Shown here piece after piece: positions 1 through 8,068 of a stretch of 64,000 bases of DNA. The DNA is taken from positions 496,001-560,000 of the forward strand of contig NZ_JNZY01000010.1 in the NCBI RefSeq assembly GCF_000717655.1, read 5' to 3'. The notes under the pieces were generated by a model. The model searched no databases, had not been told where the DNA came from, and was given only the letters and a program-made list of their open reading frames with translations. Each line of letters starts with the position of its first letter. Positions within the stretch are counted from its first letter, which is position 1. The DNA is from Streptomyces katrae. GTDB lineage: Bacteria > Actinomycetota > Actinomycetes > Streptomycetales > Streptomycetaceae. The translations under genes were made by a program, and so were the position numbers.

Positions 1-51
1 CGCCGCGTCGGGGGCGGCTCGTCCGGCGTGGGTCCGCTTAGGATGCGTCCC

Positions 52-1227
52 ATGCCGGACGTCTCTCCCCGCCCCGAGCCGTTCACTCCGAAGACCGCCC
101 CCGCGGCGCTCGAGGACCTCCGCGCACGCCTGCGCGCGACGCGCTGGCCGGACCTGCCCGAGGACGCAGGCTGGTCGCTCGGGACCGACCTCGGCTACCT
201 GCGCGAGCTCGTCGCCTACTGGGTGGACGGCTTCGACTGGCCGGCGCAGGAGGCGGAGCTGGCCCGCTTCCCCCGCTTCCGCGTCCCCCTCGGCGATCTC
301 GGGATCCACTTCGTGCACGTCCGGGCCACCGCTCAGGCCGGGCCCGTGCTGCCGCTCGTACTCAGCCACGGCTGGCCGGACTCGTTCTGGCGCTACGCGA
401 AGGTGATCCCGCTCCTCACCGACCCCGGCGCCCACGGCGCCGATCCCGCCGACGCGTTCGACGTGGTCGTGCCGGACATGCCGGGCTTCGGGTACTCCGA
501 CCGCCCCGCCGGCCCGCCCCTCGACTACACCGCCGTCGCCGGCCTGTGGGCCGAGCTCATGGCGGTCCTCGGCTACCCGCGATTCGGCGCGGCGGGCGGG
601 GACATGGGCAGCCACGTGAGCCGCTGCCTCGGGCTCGACCACCCCGACCGGGTCGTGGCCGTCCACCGCACCGACGCGGGCCTGCCCCTGTTCACCGGCG
701 ACCCGGCGGACCTCGCGCCCGAGGAGCGCGCCTGGCTCGAGGACGCCGCGGCCTGGGGCGCGACCGAGGGCGCGTACGCCGCCCTGCAGCGTACGAAGCC
801 CCACACCGCCGCCTTCGGGCTCACGGACTCGCCGGCCGGGCTCGCCGCATGGATCGTCGAGAAGCTCCGGGCGTGGAGCGACTGCGACGGTGACGTCGAG
901 CGGAGCTTCACGAAGGACGAGATCCTCACGAACGTCACGCTCTACTGGCTGACGGGGACGATCGGCTCGTCGATGCGCATGTACCGCGCGAACGCCGCGG
1001 TCCCGCCCGAGCAGCACGCCCGCCGGGTCGAGGTGCCCTCCGGCTTCTCGGTCTTCGGCGGCGACGTGGTCCGCCCGCCCCGGGCGTGGCTGGATCGCAC
1101 GGCGAACGTCGTGTACGCGACCGAGCCCCCGCGCGGCGGCCATTTCGCACCGTTCGAGGAGCCCGAGCTCTACGCGGCGGAACTGCGCGAGTTCTTCCGC
1201 CCTTACCGGCCGGCGGCGGCCGGCTGA
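52..1227 (+). CDS. Epoxide hydrolase family protein (EHN plus alpha/beta hydrolase)
   Basis: A 391-residue protein of the microsomal-type epoxide hydrolase family, which opens epoxides to diols through an Asp-ester intermediate. The N-terminal ~100 residues resemble the EHN domain. An HGWP oxyanion motif follows at residues 106-109, the likely nucleophile Asp184 lies in GGDMGSH, and the likely catalytic His364 in GGHFAPFEEP. Length is normal for the family. I chose the ATG at 52 because AGGA sits 8 bases upstream; GTG 28 and ATG 43 are in frame but poorly placed. It appears monocistronic, with a 98-base gap to the next gene. The substrate cannot be read from sequence. Confidence 0.88.
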   Translation: MPDVSPRPEPFTPKTAPAALEDLRARLRATRWPDLPEDAGWSLGTDLGYLRELVAYWVDGFDWPAQEAELARFPRFRVPLGDLGIHFVHVRATAQAGPVLPLVLSHGWPDSFWRYAKVIPLLTDPGAHGADPADAFDVVVPDMPGFGYSDRPAGPPLDYTAVAGLWAELMAVLGYPRFGAAGGDMGSHVSRCLGLDHPDRVVAVHRTDAGLPLFTGDPADLAPEERAWLEDAAAWGATEGAYAALQRTKPHTAAFGLTDSPAGLAAWIVEKLRAWSDCDGDVERSFTKDEILTNVTLYWLTGTIGSSMRMYRANAAVPPEQHARRVEVPSGFSVFGGDVVRPPRAWLDRTANVVYATEPPRGGHFAPFEEPELYAAELREFFRPYRPAAAG

Positions 1228-1257
1228 AGCCGTCGGCACCGGGGCGTGACCCCGTTC

Positions 1258-1285
1258 GTGACCAAAGGGTGCCCCTCTGTACAAC
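1258..1285 (+). promoter_or_regulatory. Possible sigma-70-type promoter for the caspase module
   Basis: GTGACC (1258-1263) and TACAAC (1280-1285) are separated by 16 bases and lie about 40 bases upstream of the first gene of the EACC1/caspase operon. The match is modest and read by eye only. Confidence 0.3.
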
Positions 1286-1325
1286 GCACATGTCATGATG
1301 CTGAGTTGTGGCTGAGGGGGAGGCT

Positions 1326-1670
1326 ATGGCGAATACGGCTATCCGCGTGCGCCTGACGCAGGGCGCGAGCGAGAGCGACATCGCGGCGCTGAAGGCGTGG
1401 CTCGAGCGGGAGCGGAAGCTCGAAGCCCGCAGGGACAGCGGCGAGCTGGAGATCCACGAGCGGGCGGGGACGGAGGACGGGTCCACCAGCCCGATGGGGG
1501 CCGGGATGGAGATCGTGCTGGTGCTGATCGGAGCAGCCGCCAACACGTTGTTCGACGAAGTGCTGGAGCAGGTGAAGAGCGGGGTCCGTGCATGGCGGGA
1601 GAACCGCCGTTCCGTCGAACGCGGTGAACCCCCGGAGGTCGAGGTCGCGCCGGAGAGCGACGGGAGATAG
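1326..1670 (+). CDS. EACC1-like small effector-associated protein
   Basis: A 114-residue protein. It starts with a beta strand (TAIRVRLT), continues with a charged amphipathic helix (SDIAALKAWLERERKL), and then has a hydrophobic helix (MEIVLVLIGAAANTLFDEVLEQV) and a basic tail. This build and its position directly before a caspase gene match effector-associated constant component 1 (EACC1), a small protein named by comparative genomics as a constant partner of effector proteins in actinobacterial conflict systems. ATG 1326 follows GAGGGGGAGG; GTG 1308 is an alternative. The next gene starts 4 bases after its stop, so the two are surely co-transcribed. The biochemical role of EACC1 is not known. 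Assignment is from pattern recognition. Confidence 0.7.
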   Translation: MANTAIRVRLTQGASESDIAALKAWLERERKLEARRDSGELEIHERAGTEDGSTSPMGAGMEIVLVLIGAAANTLFDEVLEQVKSGVRAWRENRRSVERGEPPEVEVAPESDGR

Positions 1671-1674
1671 CCCG

Positions 1675-4404
1675 GTGGCGCGCTTCGACCCGCGTGGGAA
1701 AGCGAACCGGGCGCTGCTCGTCGGAGTCCCCGAATACGACTTCAAGCAGCCCGAGCACCCCTTCGGAGTGTCGGGCGACCTCGGCGCGGTCGGCCAGAAC
1801 CTCGCCGCACTGGAGCGGGCCCTGCGCGGGGGTGGCGTGTTCGCCGAGGACGGGATCACCGTCACCCGGCCGGGCACCGTGGACGAGTTCGACCGGCAGT
1901 TGGACACCGCGGTGGAGGAGGCCGAAGGGCTGCTCCTGCTCTACTTCTCCGGCCACGGCGCCGTGCCCAGTACGGGGGACGAGCTCTGGCTGCTGATGCG
2001 GCGGGCGACGATCGTCCCGGGCGACGAGTCCGTGTTCCGCGGCGCCGTGCCCTGGAAGAGCGTCCTCACCGTGCTGTCCCGCGCCCGGGCGGAGCAGGTG
2101 GTCGTCATCCTCGACTGCTGCTACGCGGGCAACGCCTCGGCGGCATGGAACGCGCTGGGTACCGCCCAGCGTCAGCGGACCTCGCTGCTGATGAGCGTCC
2201 AGGCCAACAACCGCATCGACGCGGGTGACGGTGACTCGCCCACGCCGTACACCGCCCAGCTCGTGCACTTGCTCCGCGAGGGCCTTGGCGGGCAGGGCGG
2301 CGAAGTCGCCTTCGCCGAACTGGCCCAGAAGCTGTGGGCCCACATGTCCGAGCACCACACGACGCTGCGCGGGCCCGCCGAGCCGTGGGAGCCGCAGAGC
2401 CACGCGGCCACCTCGGGCGCCGACGTACTGCTCGCAGCACCTCCCGCCCCCTCGCAGGACGTGCCGTCCTCGCCGGAACTCGACTCCGCCGCGGGCGGGT
2501 CCGGCAACCGGCCGTCCACGCCGCTGTCGCCGGGCCCCGGCCCCCGCCCTGCCCGAAGACCAGGAGGCCTGGGCAGGCCGGGCTGGCCGGGCTGGCTGGG
2601 CGGGCTCCGACCCCTCACCGGCCGGAGGCTCGCGATCGCCATCGGCGTGTCCGCGGCGATCGCCGGACTCGTCGCCACCGGCATCGCCGCGCTCGACGGA
2701 GGGGACGGCGCCCCCTGCAAGCCGCCGCTCGAACTCAGGCTGCTCACCGACCCCGAACTGGAACCCACCGTCCGCAAGGCCGCGGAGGCGTACCTGACGT
2801 CGGCTGAGAACACGTCGGAAGGCGGGTGCAGGCGCACGGGCATCACCGTCTACAGCGCCGGAGCCGCCGCGGCCGTCGCCGCGTTCGGCCGGCAGTCCGA
2901 TCCCTGGCAGCGGCCCGTGACCGACGAAACCAACCCGCAGCGCGACATCGGCCCGCAGCCGGACATCTGGATCCCGGGCTCGTCCTCGAGCGTCGACCGG
3001 GCCCGTACCGCGTCCAGCGAGCGGACCTACGTCGCGCTGGAGGCAGATCCCGAGCCCTTCGCGTACTCGCCGGTCGTGCTCGCCGTACCGCAGGACCTGG
3101 CGGAGGAGGCGGTCGCCGCCCGGGTCGGTGGTCTCGCAGCCTTGACGGAGGCGCTCAAGAAGCGCGAGCCGAAGTCCGAACTACGGCGTACGGACCCGGA
3201 GAACAGTGATTCCGGCCTGCTCGCGACCGTCGGCCTGTACGGCGCGGGCGCGCAGGATCCGGCCGCCGCCGAACACAGCGTGGGCCAGCCGGGACCGCCG
3301 TCGCGCACCGGCGGGGAACTCTTGTGCACCCTGCCCGGCGACCACACCGCGGACAAGCGCACCACCGCGCTGGTGCCGGAGTTCCTGCTCAGAACCGGAG
3401 TGGGCTGCGACAGCAGGACCCGTGTCCGCCGGATGGCCGAGTACCCCACCGACGTCCCGGGCCTCACCCCGACGTTCGTACGAGTGCGCTGGCTGGGACC
3501 CGAACGGGACAAAGTCGCACGGGACAACGCCGCGGAGCGGTTCCGCGCGTGGCTGACCGGCAAGGGAGCATCCGCGAAGGACGGAGCGAACACCGCCGCT
3601 CCCGCGGTCCGAGGCGGACTCGCCGTATTCGGGAACGACGGCTTCCGCAGTGCATCGGGCCCTCACAGGCCCCTCGGCAACGGCAGCGCACCGTCCGCCG
3701 ACAAGGGCGTCGTGTTCAGCAACTTCGGGGCCCTGGACGACCCCGGCCCGCTCACCGGCCCCGCCCTCCCACCCGCGATGACCGCGGCGCTGAAGGGCTA
3801 TCGGGAGGCCAACGGTCCGGGCCGGGTGCTCTTCCTGCTCGACTCGTCCGGGTCCATGGGGAGCCTCTGGCAGGGGCCCGGCGGCGCCCCCGGCATCATC
3901 TCCCAGTCCCTCGCCGGGCTCGGCCAGCTGGACGAGTACGGGGTCTGGGCGGTGGCCACCGAGCCGGGCAGCTCCCGCGCGTACAGCGAAGTGCTGTCGT
4001 TCGGCAGGCACTCGCGCGAGGAGGCGAAGAAGACCATCACCGCCAACGCCCAGGTCAAGGACCTCGAAGCCGATCCCGACAAGGCGCTGATCGCGGCCCT
4101 GGACTTCATGAGGCAGCGCGGTACCGACGGCCGCGGTCCGCAGCTGATCGTCTACCTGACGGATGACGAGGACAACAACCGGCTGAACGAGGGCGGCCGG
4201 CTCGACGCTCTGCTCCTGTCCGTGCGGACGGGGAAGAGGGTCCCGGTGGTCATGGCCTCCCTGGACAGCGGAGGCTGTGACAAGGACAAACCGGACGCGC
4301 TCGTCTCCGAGACGAGCGGCGGCCGCTGCCTGGACACCAAGAGCGATCTCGTCGCGCGGCTGCGGGACGAGGTCGCGAGGACCGGAACGGGGGATCAGGG
4401 ATGA
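1675..4404 (+). CDS. Membrane-anchored caspase with extracellular SBP-like and VWA region
   Basis: A 909-residue multidomain protein. Residues ~10-200 form a caspase (peptidase C14) domain with His94 in YFSGHGA and Cys149 in LDCCYAG. A Pro/Gly-rich linker leads to one membrane helix (~residues 318-340) preceded by GRR, which predicts cytoplasmic N- and outside C-terminus. The outer part begins with a substrate-binding-protein-like region (~350-700) and ends in a VWA domain with the MIDAS motif DSSGS at 723-727. I chose GTG 1675 (GGGAGA 7 bases upstream) over in-frame starts inside the previous gene. It overlaps the next gene by ATGA. By inference it is a receptor: outside sensing coupled to a cytoplasmic protease. 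Confidence 0.85.
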   Translation: MARFDPRGKANRALLVGVPEYDFKQPEHPFGVSGDLGAVGQNLAALERALRGGGVFAEDGITVTRPGTVDEFDRQLDTAVEEAEGLLLLYFSGHGAVPSTGDELWLLMRRATIVPGDESVFRGAVPWKSVLTVLSRARAEQVVVILDCCYAGNASAAWNALGTAQRQRTSLLMSVQANNRIDAGDGDSPTPYTAQLVHLLREGLGGQGGEVAFAELAQKLWAHMSEHHTTLRGPAEPWEPQSHAATSGADVLLAAPPAPSQDVPSSPELDSAAGGSGNRPSTPLSPGPGPRPARRPGGLGRPGWPGWLGGLRPLTGRRLAIAIGVSAAIAGLVATGIAALDGGDGAPCKPPLELRLLTDPELEPTVRKAAEAYLTSAENTSEGGCRRTGITVYSAGAAAAVAAFGRQSDPWQRPVTDETNPQRDIGPQPDIWIPGSSSSVDRARTASSERTYVALEADPEPFAYSPVVLAVPQDLAEEAVAARVGGLAALTEALKKREPKSELRRTDPENSDSGLLATVGLYGAGAQDPAAAEHSVGQPGPPSRTGGELLCTLPGDHTADKRTTALVPEFLLRTGVGCDSRTRVRRMAEYPTDVPGLTPTFVRVRWLGPERDKVARDNAAERFRAWLTGKGASAKDGANTAAPAVRGGLAVFGNDGFRSASGPHRPLGNGSAPSADKGVVFSNFGALDDPGPLTGPALPPAMTAALKGYREANGPGRVLFLLDSSGSMGSLWQGPGGAPGIISQSLAGLGQLDEYGVWAVATEPGSSRAYSEVLSFGRHSREEAKKTITANAQVKDLEADPDKALIAALDFMRQRGTDGRGPQLIVYLTDDEDNNRLNEGGRLDALLLSVRTGKRVPVVMASLDSGGCDKDKPDALVSETSGGRCLDTKSDLVARLRDEVARTGTGDQG

Positions 4405-5831
4405 GGCTCGGGCCCGCAGGGCGCGCCGCGTCCGCACTGCTCCTCGCCGTGCTGCTCACCGCAGGATGCGACGCCGGCGGAGGCGAGGCAGCCGGCGGCG
4501 GGCAGGGCGGCGCCGCAGGCGCGGCCGACCAGCCGGGCGACATCGTGCTGGCCAGCGGCCGGGACGTGACCGGCAAGGGCGGCATCCGCCAGCAGCTGAT
4601 CGATGCGTGGAACGCGCAGCAGGAGGGCAAGGGCTCCGGCCACCGGGCCCGCCTCGTCGAGCTGCCCGGCTCGGCGGACCAGCAGCGCAGCCAGCTGCTC
4701 GGCGCGCTGCAGTCCGGCAGCGCCGAGTACGACGTGGTCAACCTCGATGTGACCTGGGTGCCCGAGTTCGCCGCCGCGGGCCTCGTCCAGCAGCTCCCCG
4801 GCAAGCTGGTCGACTCCGACGTCGTCAAGTCCGTCGCCGCCACCGCCGGCTGGGGGGACAAGCTCTACGCGGTCCCCTTCAACAGCGACGTCGGGCTGCT
4901 GTTCTACCGCCGTGACTACCTGCAGAGCGCGGGCGTCAAGGAGACCGACCTGAGCAAGGGCACCGGCGGCGGCTGGCCCGTCGTCCAGCAGCTGATCCGC
5001 GCCCTCGACGCGGCGCGCAAGAGTCTGCCCGAGGCCTACGAGAAGGGCTGGACCTCGCAGCTCGACGCGTCGTACGAAGGGCTCACCGTCAACGGCATCG
5101 AGGCCTTCGCCTCCGCTTCGGCCTCCGACGGCTTCACCCTCACGGACAAGGAGGGCCGCTACGCCGGTTCCGTGGACGACCTGAAGGCGGGGCTGGACGA
5201 GCTGGGCAACCGCACCGAGGCGGCCTACACCCTGGCCTCCGCCGCCCAGTCCGACGAGGCGGACACGCTCACCGACTTCGCGGCGGGCCGTACCGGCTTC
5301 CTGCGCCACTGGCCGTACGCCTACCGCACGCTCCACCAGTCCCTGTCCGAAGAGAAGCTCGGCGTGGCCCCGCTGCCCGGCCGGGCGGTGCTGGGCGGCC
5401 AGAACCTGGCCGTGGCCACGGGGTCGCCGCGGAGCAACGCGGCCCGGGAGCTCATCGAGTTCCTCACCAGCAGGGAGAGCGAACGCTGCCTGCTCGACGC
5501 GGGGTTCGCGGCCACCCGGATCTCCGCGTACGTGGACGACAAACTGAAGTGCGAGGCAGCGAAGCCACCAGGCCAGGCCACCGCGGCTCCGTCGAGTGAG
5601 CGCACCGACCACATGCCACGGGACGCGTACGGCCGTCCCGGTTACGCGCGCGGCACCCTGCTGCCGGCACTGGAGAACGCCGTCCAGCGGCCGCGCACCC
5701 CGCTCTACGGCGCCTTCAGCCAGACGTTCACCGCCCAACTGGCCCGGCTCCAGGGTGACAAGCCGCCCTCCGACGAAGAACTCGCCAAAGCCCTGCACGA
5801 ACAACTGAAGAAGGCCCTGCCCCGGGGATGA
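4401..5831 (+). CDS. Extracellular substrate-binding lipoprotein of the caspase module
   Basis: A 476-residue ABC-type extracellular solute-binding protein (family 1 fold). A signal peptide ends in the lipobox LLTAGC, so Cys23 should be lipidated. The mature protein shows the typical pattern of DIVLASGRDV, a DVVNLDVTW core and a late hinge region. No permease or ATPase lies nearby, and the gene overlaps the caspase gene by four bases. It may therefore act as a ligand-binding partner of the caspase's outer domain rather than as a transporter part (inference). It is clearly related to the protein at 33016-34290 (shared LVELPxSAD and EFAAAG motifs). Its stop codon lies inside a small hairpin shared with the converging gene. 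Confidence 0.85.
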   Translation: MRLGPAGRAASALLLAVLLTAGCDAGGGEAAGGGQGGAAGAADQPGDIVLASGRDVTGKGGIRQQLIDAWNAQQEGKGSGHRARLVELPGSADQQRSQLLGALQSGSAEYDVVNLDVTWVPEFAAAGLVQQLPGKLVDSDVVKSVAATAGWGDKLYAVPFNSDVGLLFYRRDYLQSAGVKETDLSKGTGGGWPVVQQLIRALDAARKSLPEAYEKGWTSQLDASYEGLTVNGIEAFASASASDGFTLTDKEGRYAGSVDDLKAGLDELGNRTEAAYTLASAAQSDEADTLTDFAAGRTGFLRHWPYAYRTLHQSLSEEKLGVAPLPGRAVLGGQNLAVATGSPRSNAARELIEFLTSRESERCLLDAGFAATRISAYVDDKLKCEAAKPPGQATAAPSSERTDHMPRDAYGRPGYARGTLLPALENAVQRPRTPLYGAFSQTFTAQLARLQGDKPPSDEELAKALHEQLKKALPRG

Positions 5832-5844
5832 CCGCGGGCGGTCA
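5829..5844. terminator. Short hairpin spanning two convergent stop codons
   Basis: TGACCGC, GG, GCGGTCA form a perfect 7-bp stem. The left arm begins with the TGA of the lipoprotein gene and the right arm ends with the complement of the TGA of the AraC-type regulator gene. It is a compact candidate bidirectional terminator. Confidence 0.4.
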
Positions 5845-6822
5845 GCCGAGGCGGTCCGGACGAGCACTGCGGAAGGTGCGTCGGTAGGTGTCCGGTGGCA
5901 CGCCGACCGTGCGGTTGAAGTGGCGCCGCAGGGTGGCGTCCGTACCCATGCCGGTGGCCGCGGCGATCGAGCCGATGGTGTCGTCGGTGGTTTCGAGGAG
6001 TTCCTGGGCGCGGTGGATGCGTTGCGTCAGCAGCCAGCGCAACGGAGTGGTGCCGGCGATGTCCGTGAAGACGCGGGCCAGGTGGCGTGAGCTCATGTTC
6101 GCCCGGCGCGCCAGGTCCTCCACGGTGAGCGGCTGGTCGAGGCGCTCCATCGCCCACGCCAGCAGCGCGCCGAGGGGGTGGTCGGGGCGCTCGGGCAGCG
6201 GGGTGGCGACGAACTGGGCCTGACCCCCGGCCCGATGGGGTGGTACGACGAGGCGGCGCGCCACCTCGTTGGCGACGGCCGAGCCGTGGTCGAGGCGGAC
6301 CAGATGCAGACACAGGTCCATCGCGGCGGCCTTGCCGGCCGAGGTCAGCACGGTGCCGTGGTCCACGTAGAGCACGTCCGGATCGACGTCCACCTGGGGA
6401 TGTCTCTCGGCCAGCGCGGCGGCGTGCAGCCAGTGCGTGGTCGCGCGGCGCCCGTCCAGCAGACCCGCGGCGGCCAGTACGAACGCGCCCGTGCACAGGG
6501 AGGCGACCCGGGCGCCCGCATCGTGTGCCGCGCGCACGGCATCGACGAGTTCGGCGGGCGGGTCCGCGTCCGGATCGGCGCACGCCGGGACGATCACGGT
6601 GTCCGCATGGACGAGCTGGTCGAGTCCCGCGTCGGGCTCGAGCCGGAAGCGGTCGCCGACGGGCACGGTGCCCGGGGCGCACACGCTGAACTCGTACCAG
6701 GGATCGACGAGATCCGACCGGTTGACGCCGAAGACGTCGCAGGCGGCGGCGAGTTCGAAGTGCGGTACCCCGGGTGTGACGGCCAGCGCGACAAGGCTCA
6801 TGTCCGAAAGTGTACGGGCCAT
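5842..6822 (-). CDS. GlxA-family (DJ-1/PfpI plus AraC) transcriptional regulator
   Basis: A 326-residue regulator. The N-terminal half is a DJ-1/PfpI-like (class I glutamine amidotransferase-like) domain with the typical opening SLVALAVTPGVPHFELA and the elbow SLCTGAFVLA. The C-terminal ~100 residues are an AraC HTH pair (LARRANMSSRHLARVFT and the second helix-turn-helix near GMGTDATLRRHF). Such proteins act as cytoplasmic DNA-binding activators or repressors. ATG 6822 was chosen; ATG 6801 is possible and matches the usual family start, but neither has a strong ribosome site. It is divergent from the saccharopine-dehydrogenase-like gene across 106 bases and probably controls it (inference). 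Confidence 0.88.
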   Translation of the reverse strand: MARTLSDMSLVALAVTPGVPHFELAAACDVFGVNRSDLVDPWYEFSVCAPGTVPVGDRFRLEPDAGLDQLVHADTVIVPACADPDADPPAELVDAVRAAHDAGARVASLCTGAFVLAAAGLLDGRRATTHWLHAAALAERHPQVDVDPDVLYVDHGTVLTSAGKAAAMDLCLHLVRLDHGSAVANEVARRLVVPPHRAGGQAQFVATPLPERPDHPLGALLAWAMERLDQPLTVEDLARRANMSSRHLARVFTDIAGTTPLRWLLTQRIHRAQELLETTDDTIGSIAAATGMGTDATLRRHFNRTVGVPPDTYRRTFRSARPDRLG

Positions 6823-6928
6823 GTCGTTGCTGCCACTCCCGGCCGCAGGCCACCGGCGGCACCATGGCATCCGTTGATCATTCGCGCACGAGCCCGAGAA
6901 GCGCGAGCGCACAAGACGGGGGAACCAC
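6823..6928. promoter_or_regulatory. Divergent promoter region between the regulator and its likely target
   Basis: 106 bases separate the GlxA-type regulator (minus) and the NAD(P)-binding protein (plus). Both promoters and the operator must lie here. No clear consensus boxes could be assigned by eye. Confidence 0.35.
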
Positions 6929-7975
6929 ATGGGAACGAGTCGAGCGGCCGCGGTAACGGTGTTCGGCGCCTACGGGCACACCGGACGCTTCGTCGTGTCC
7001 GAACTGCTGGAGCGGGGGCTGGTCCCGATCCTTTCAGGCCGTGACCCCGGCAAGCTGCGGGCGCTGGCCGACGACTTTCCCGGACTCGACGTCCGGCCGG
7101 CCGCGGCCGGCGATCCGGCTTCGCTCGACCGCGCACTGGCCGGCGCGGCAGCCGTGATCAACTGCGCCGGTCCGTTCGCCGTGACGGCCGCCCCGGTCAT
7201 CGAGGCGGCGCTGCGCGAGCGGATCGCCTACCTGGACGTCGCGGGGGAGGTCGAGGCCGTCGCCGATACGTTCACGCACTTCGCGGACCGGGCCCGCGAC
7301 GCCGGCATCGTGGTCGTTCCGGCGATGGCGTTCTACGGGGGGCTCGGCGACCTGCTCGCCACCGCCGCCCTGGGCACCGCCCCGGAAGCCGACGAGGTGC
7401 ACCTCGCGTTCGCCCTGAGCAGTTGGCGGCCCACAGCCGGGACGCGCGGGTCCGGCCAGGTCTCCCGGAGCCGGCGCGAAGGCCGGCGGCTCGTCTACGC
7501 GAAGGGCCGTCTGGAGCTGCGTACCGACGAGGCGCCCACGGGCCGGTGGGCGTTTCCCGCTCCGGTCGGGGACCGGCCCGTGATCGGCGAGTTCACCACC
7601 ACCGACAGCGTGACCATCGCACACCACCTGTCCGCGCCGGACATCCACACCTTTATGACGCTCGAGGCCGTCAAGGACGTCCTGGCCGCGGACGCGGAAC
7701 CCCCGGAGCCGGTCGACGAGCGGGGGCGCTCGGCACAGACCTTCCTCGTCGAGGTCGTCGTCCGCGCGGGCGGCACCCGGCGCCGTGCCGTCGCCCGCGG
7801 ACAGGACATCTACGCCGTCAGCGCGCCTCTCGTCGTGGAGGCGGTCAGTCGAATCCTCGCGGGACAGGCCGGGAAGACCGGGGTGGTCGCGCCCGGCGAG
7901 ATCTTCGACGCGCACGCGTTCCTGCGCTCGCTGGCCCCGCACCACCTCTCGTACGAGCGCGGTGCGGCCTACTGA
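6929..7975 (+). CDS. Saccharopine dehydrogenase NADP-binding domain protein
   Basis: A 348-residue oxidoreductase-like protein. It opens with a Rossmann fold carrying the nucleotide-binding loop GAYGHTG (residues ~13-19), followed by SGRDPGKLRAL, and has the NCAGPF and YLDVAGE motifs of the saccharopine dehydrogenase-like family. Members of this branch use NAD(P)H, but most have unknown substrates. The start ATG at 6929 gives the normal family N-terminus. It stands alone, divergent from an AraC/DJ-1 regulator, which suggests an inducible detoxification or catabolic enzyme (inference). Confidence 0.8.
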   Translation: MGTSRAAAVTVFGAYGHTGRFVVSELLERGLVPILSGRDPGKLRALADDFPGLDVRPAAAGDPASLDRALAGAAAVINCAGPFAVTAAPVIEAALRERIAYLDVAGEVEAVADTFTHFADRARDAGIVVVPAMAFYGGLGDLLATAALGTAPEADEVHLAFALSSWRPTAGTRGSGQVSRSRREGRRLVYAKGRLELRTDEAPTGRWAFPAPVGDRPVIGEFTTTDSVTIAHHLSAPDIHTFMTLEAVKDVLAADAEPPEPVDERGRSAQTFLVEVVVRAGGTRRRAVARGQDIYAVSAPLVVEAVSRILAGQAGKTGVVAPGEIFDAHAFLRSLAPHHLSYERGAAY

Positions 7976-7986
7976 CCGTCGGTCAG
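7972..7986. terminator. Small hairpin between convergent genes
   Basis: CTGACC, GTC, GGTCAG forms a 6-bp perfect stem with a 3-base loop directly at the stop codon of the upstream plus-strand gene. It is a weak terminator candidate. Confidence 0.3.
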
Positions 7987-8068
7987 CCGGAGTCCTGGTG
8001 CCATGACTTGTTTGCATCAGGGGCCAGCCAGTCGTCGGACCCGCCTGCGCGGCCGTCCTGCCAAGTGC

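Noticed and set aside
1339..2403. Long minus-strand open frame opposite the EACC1 and caspase genes
   Set aside because: It is Arg/Gly/Pro/His-rich with no domain features and mirrors the real plus-strand genes; such antisense frames are routine in this base composition.
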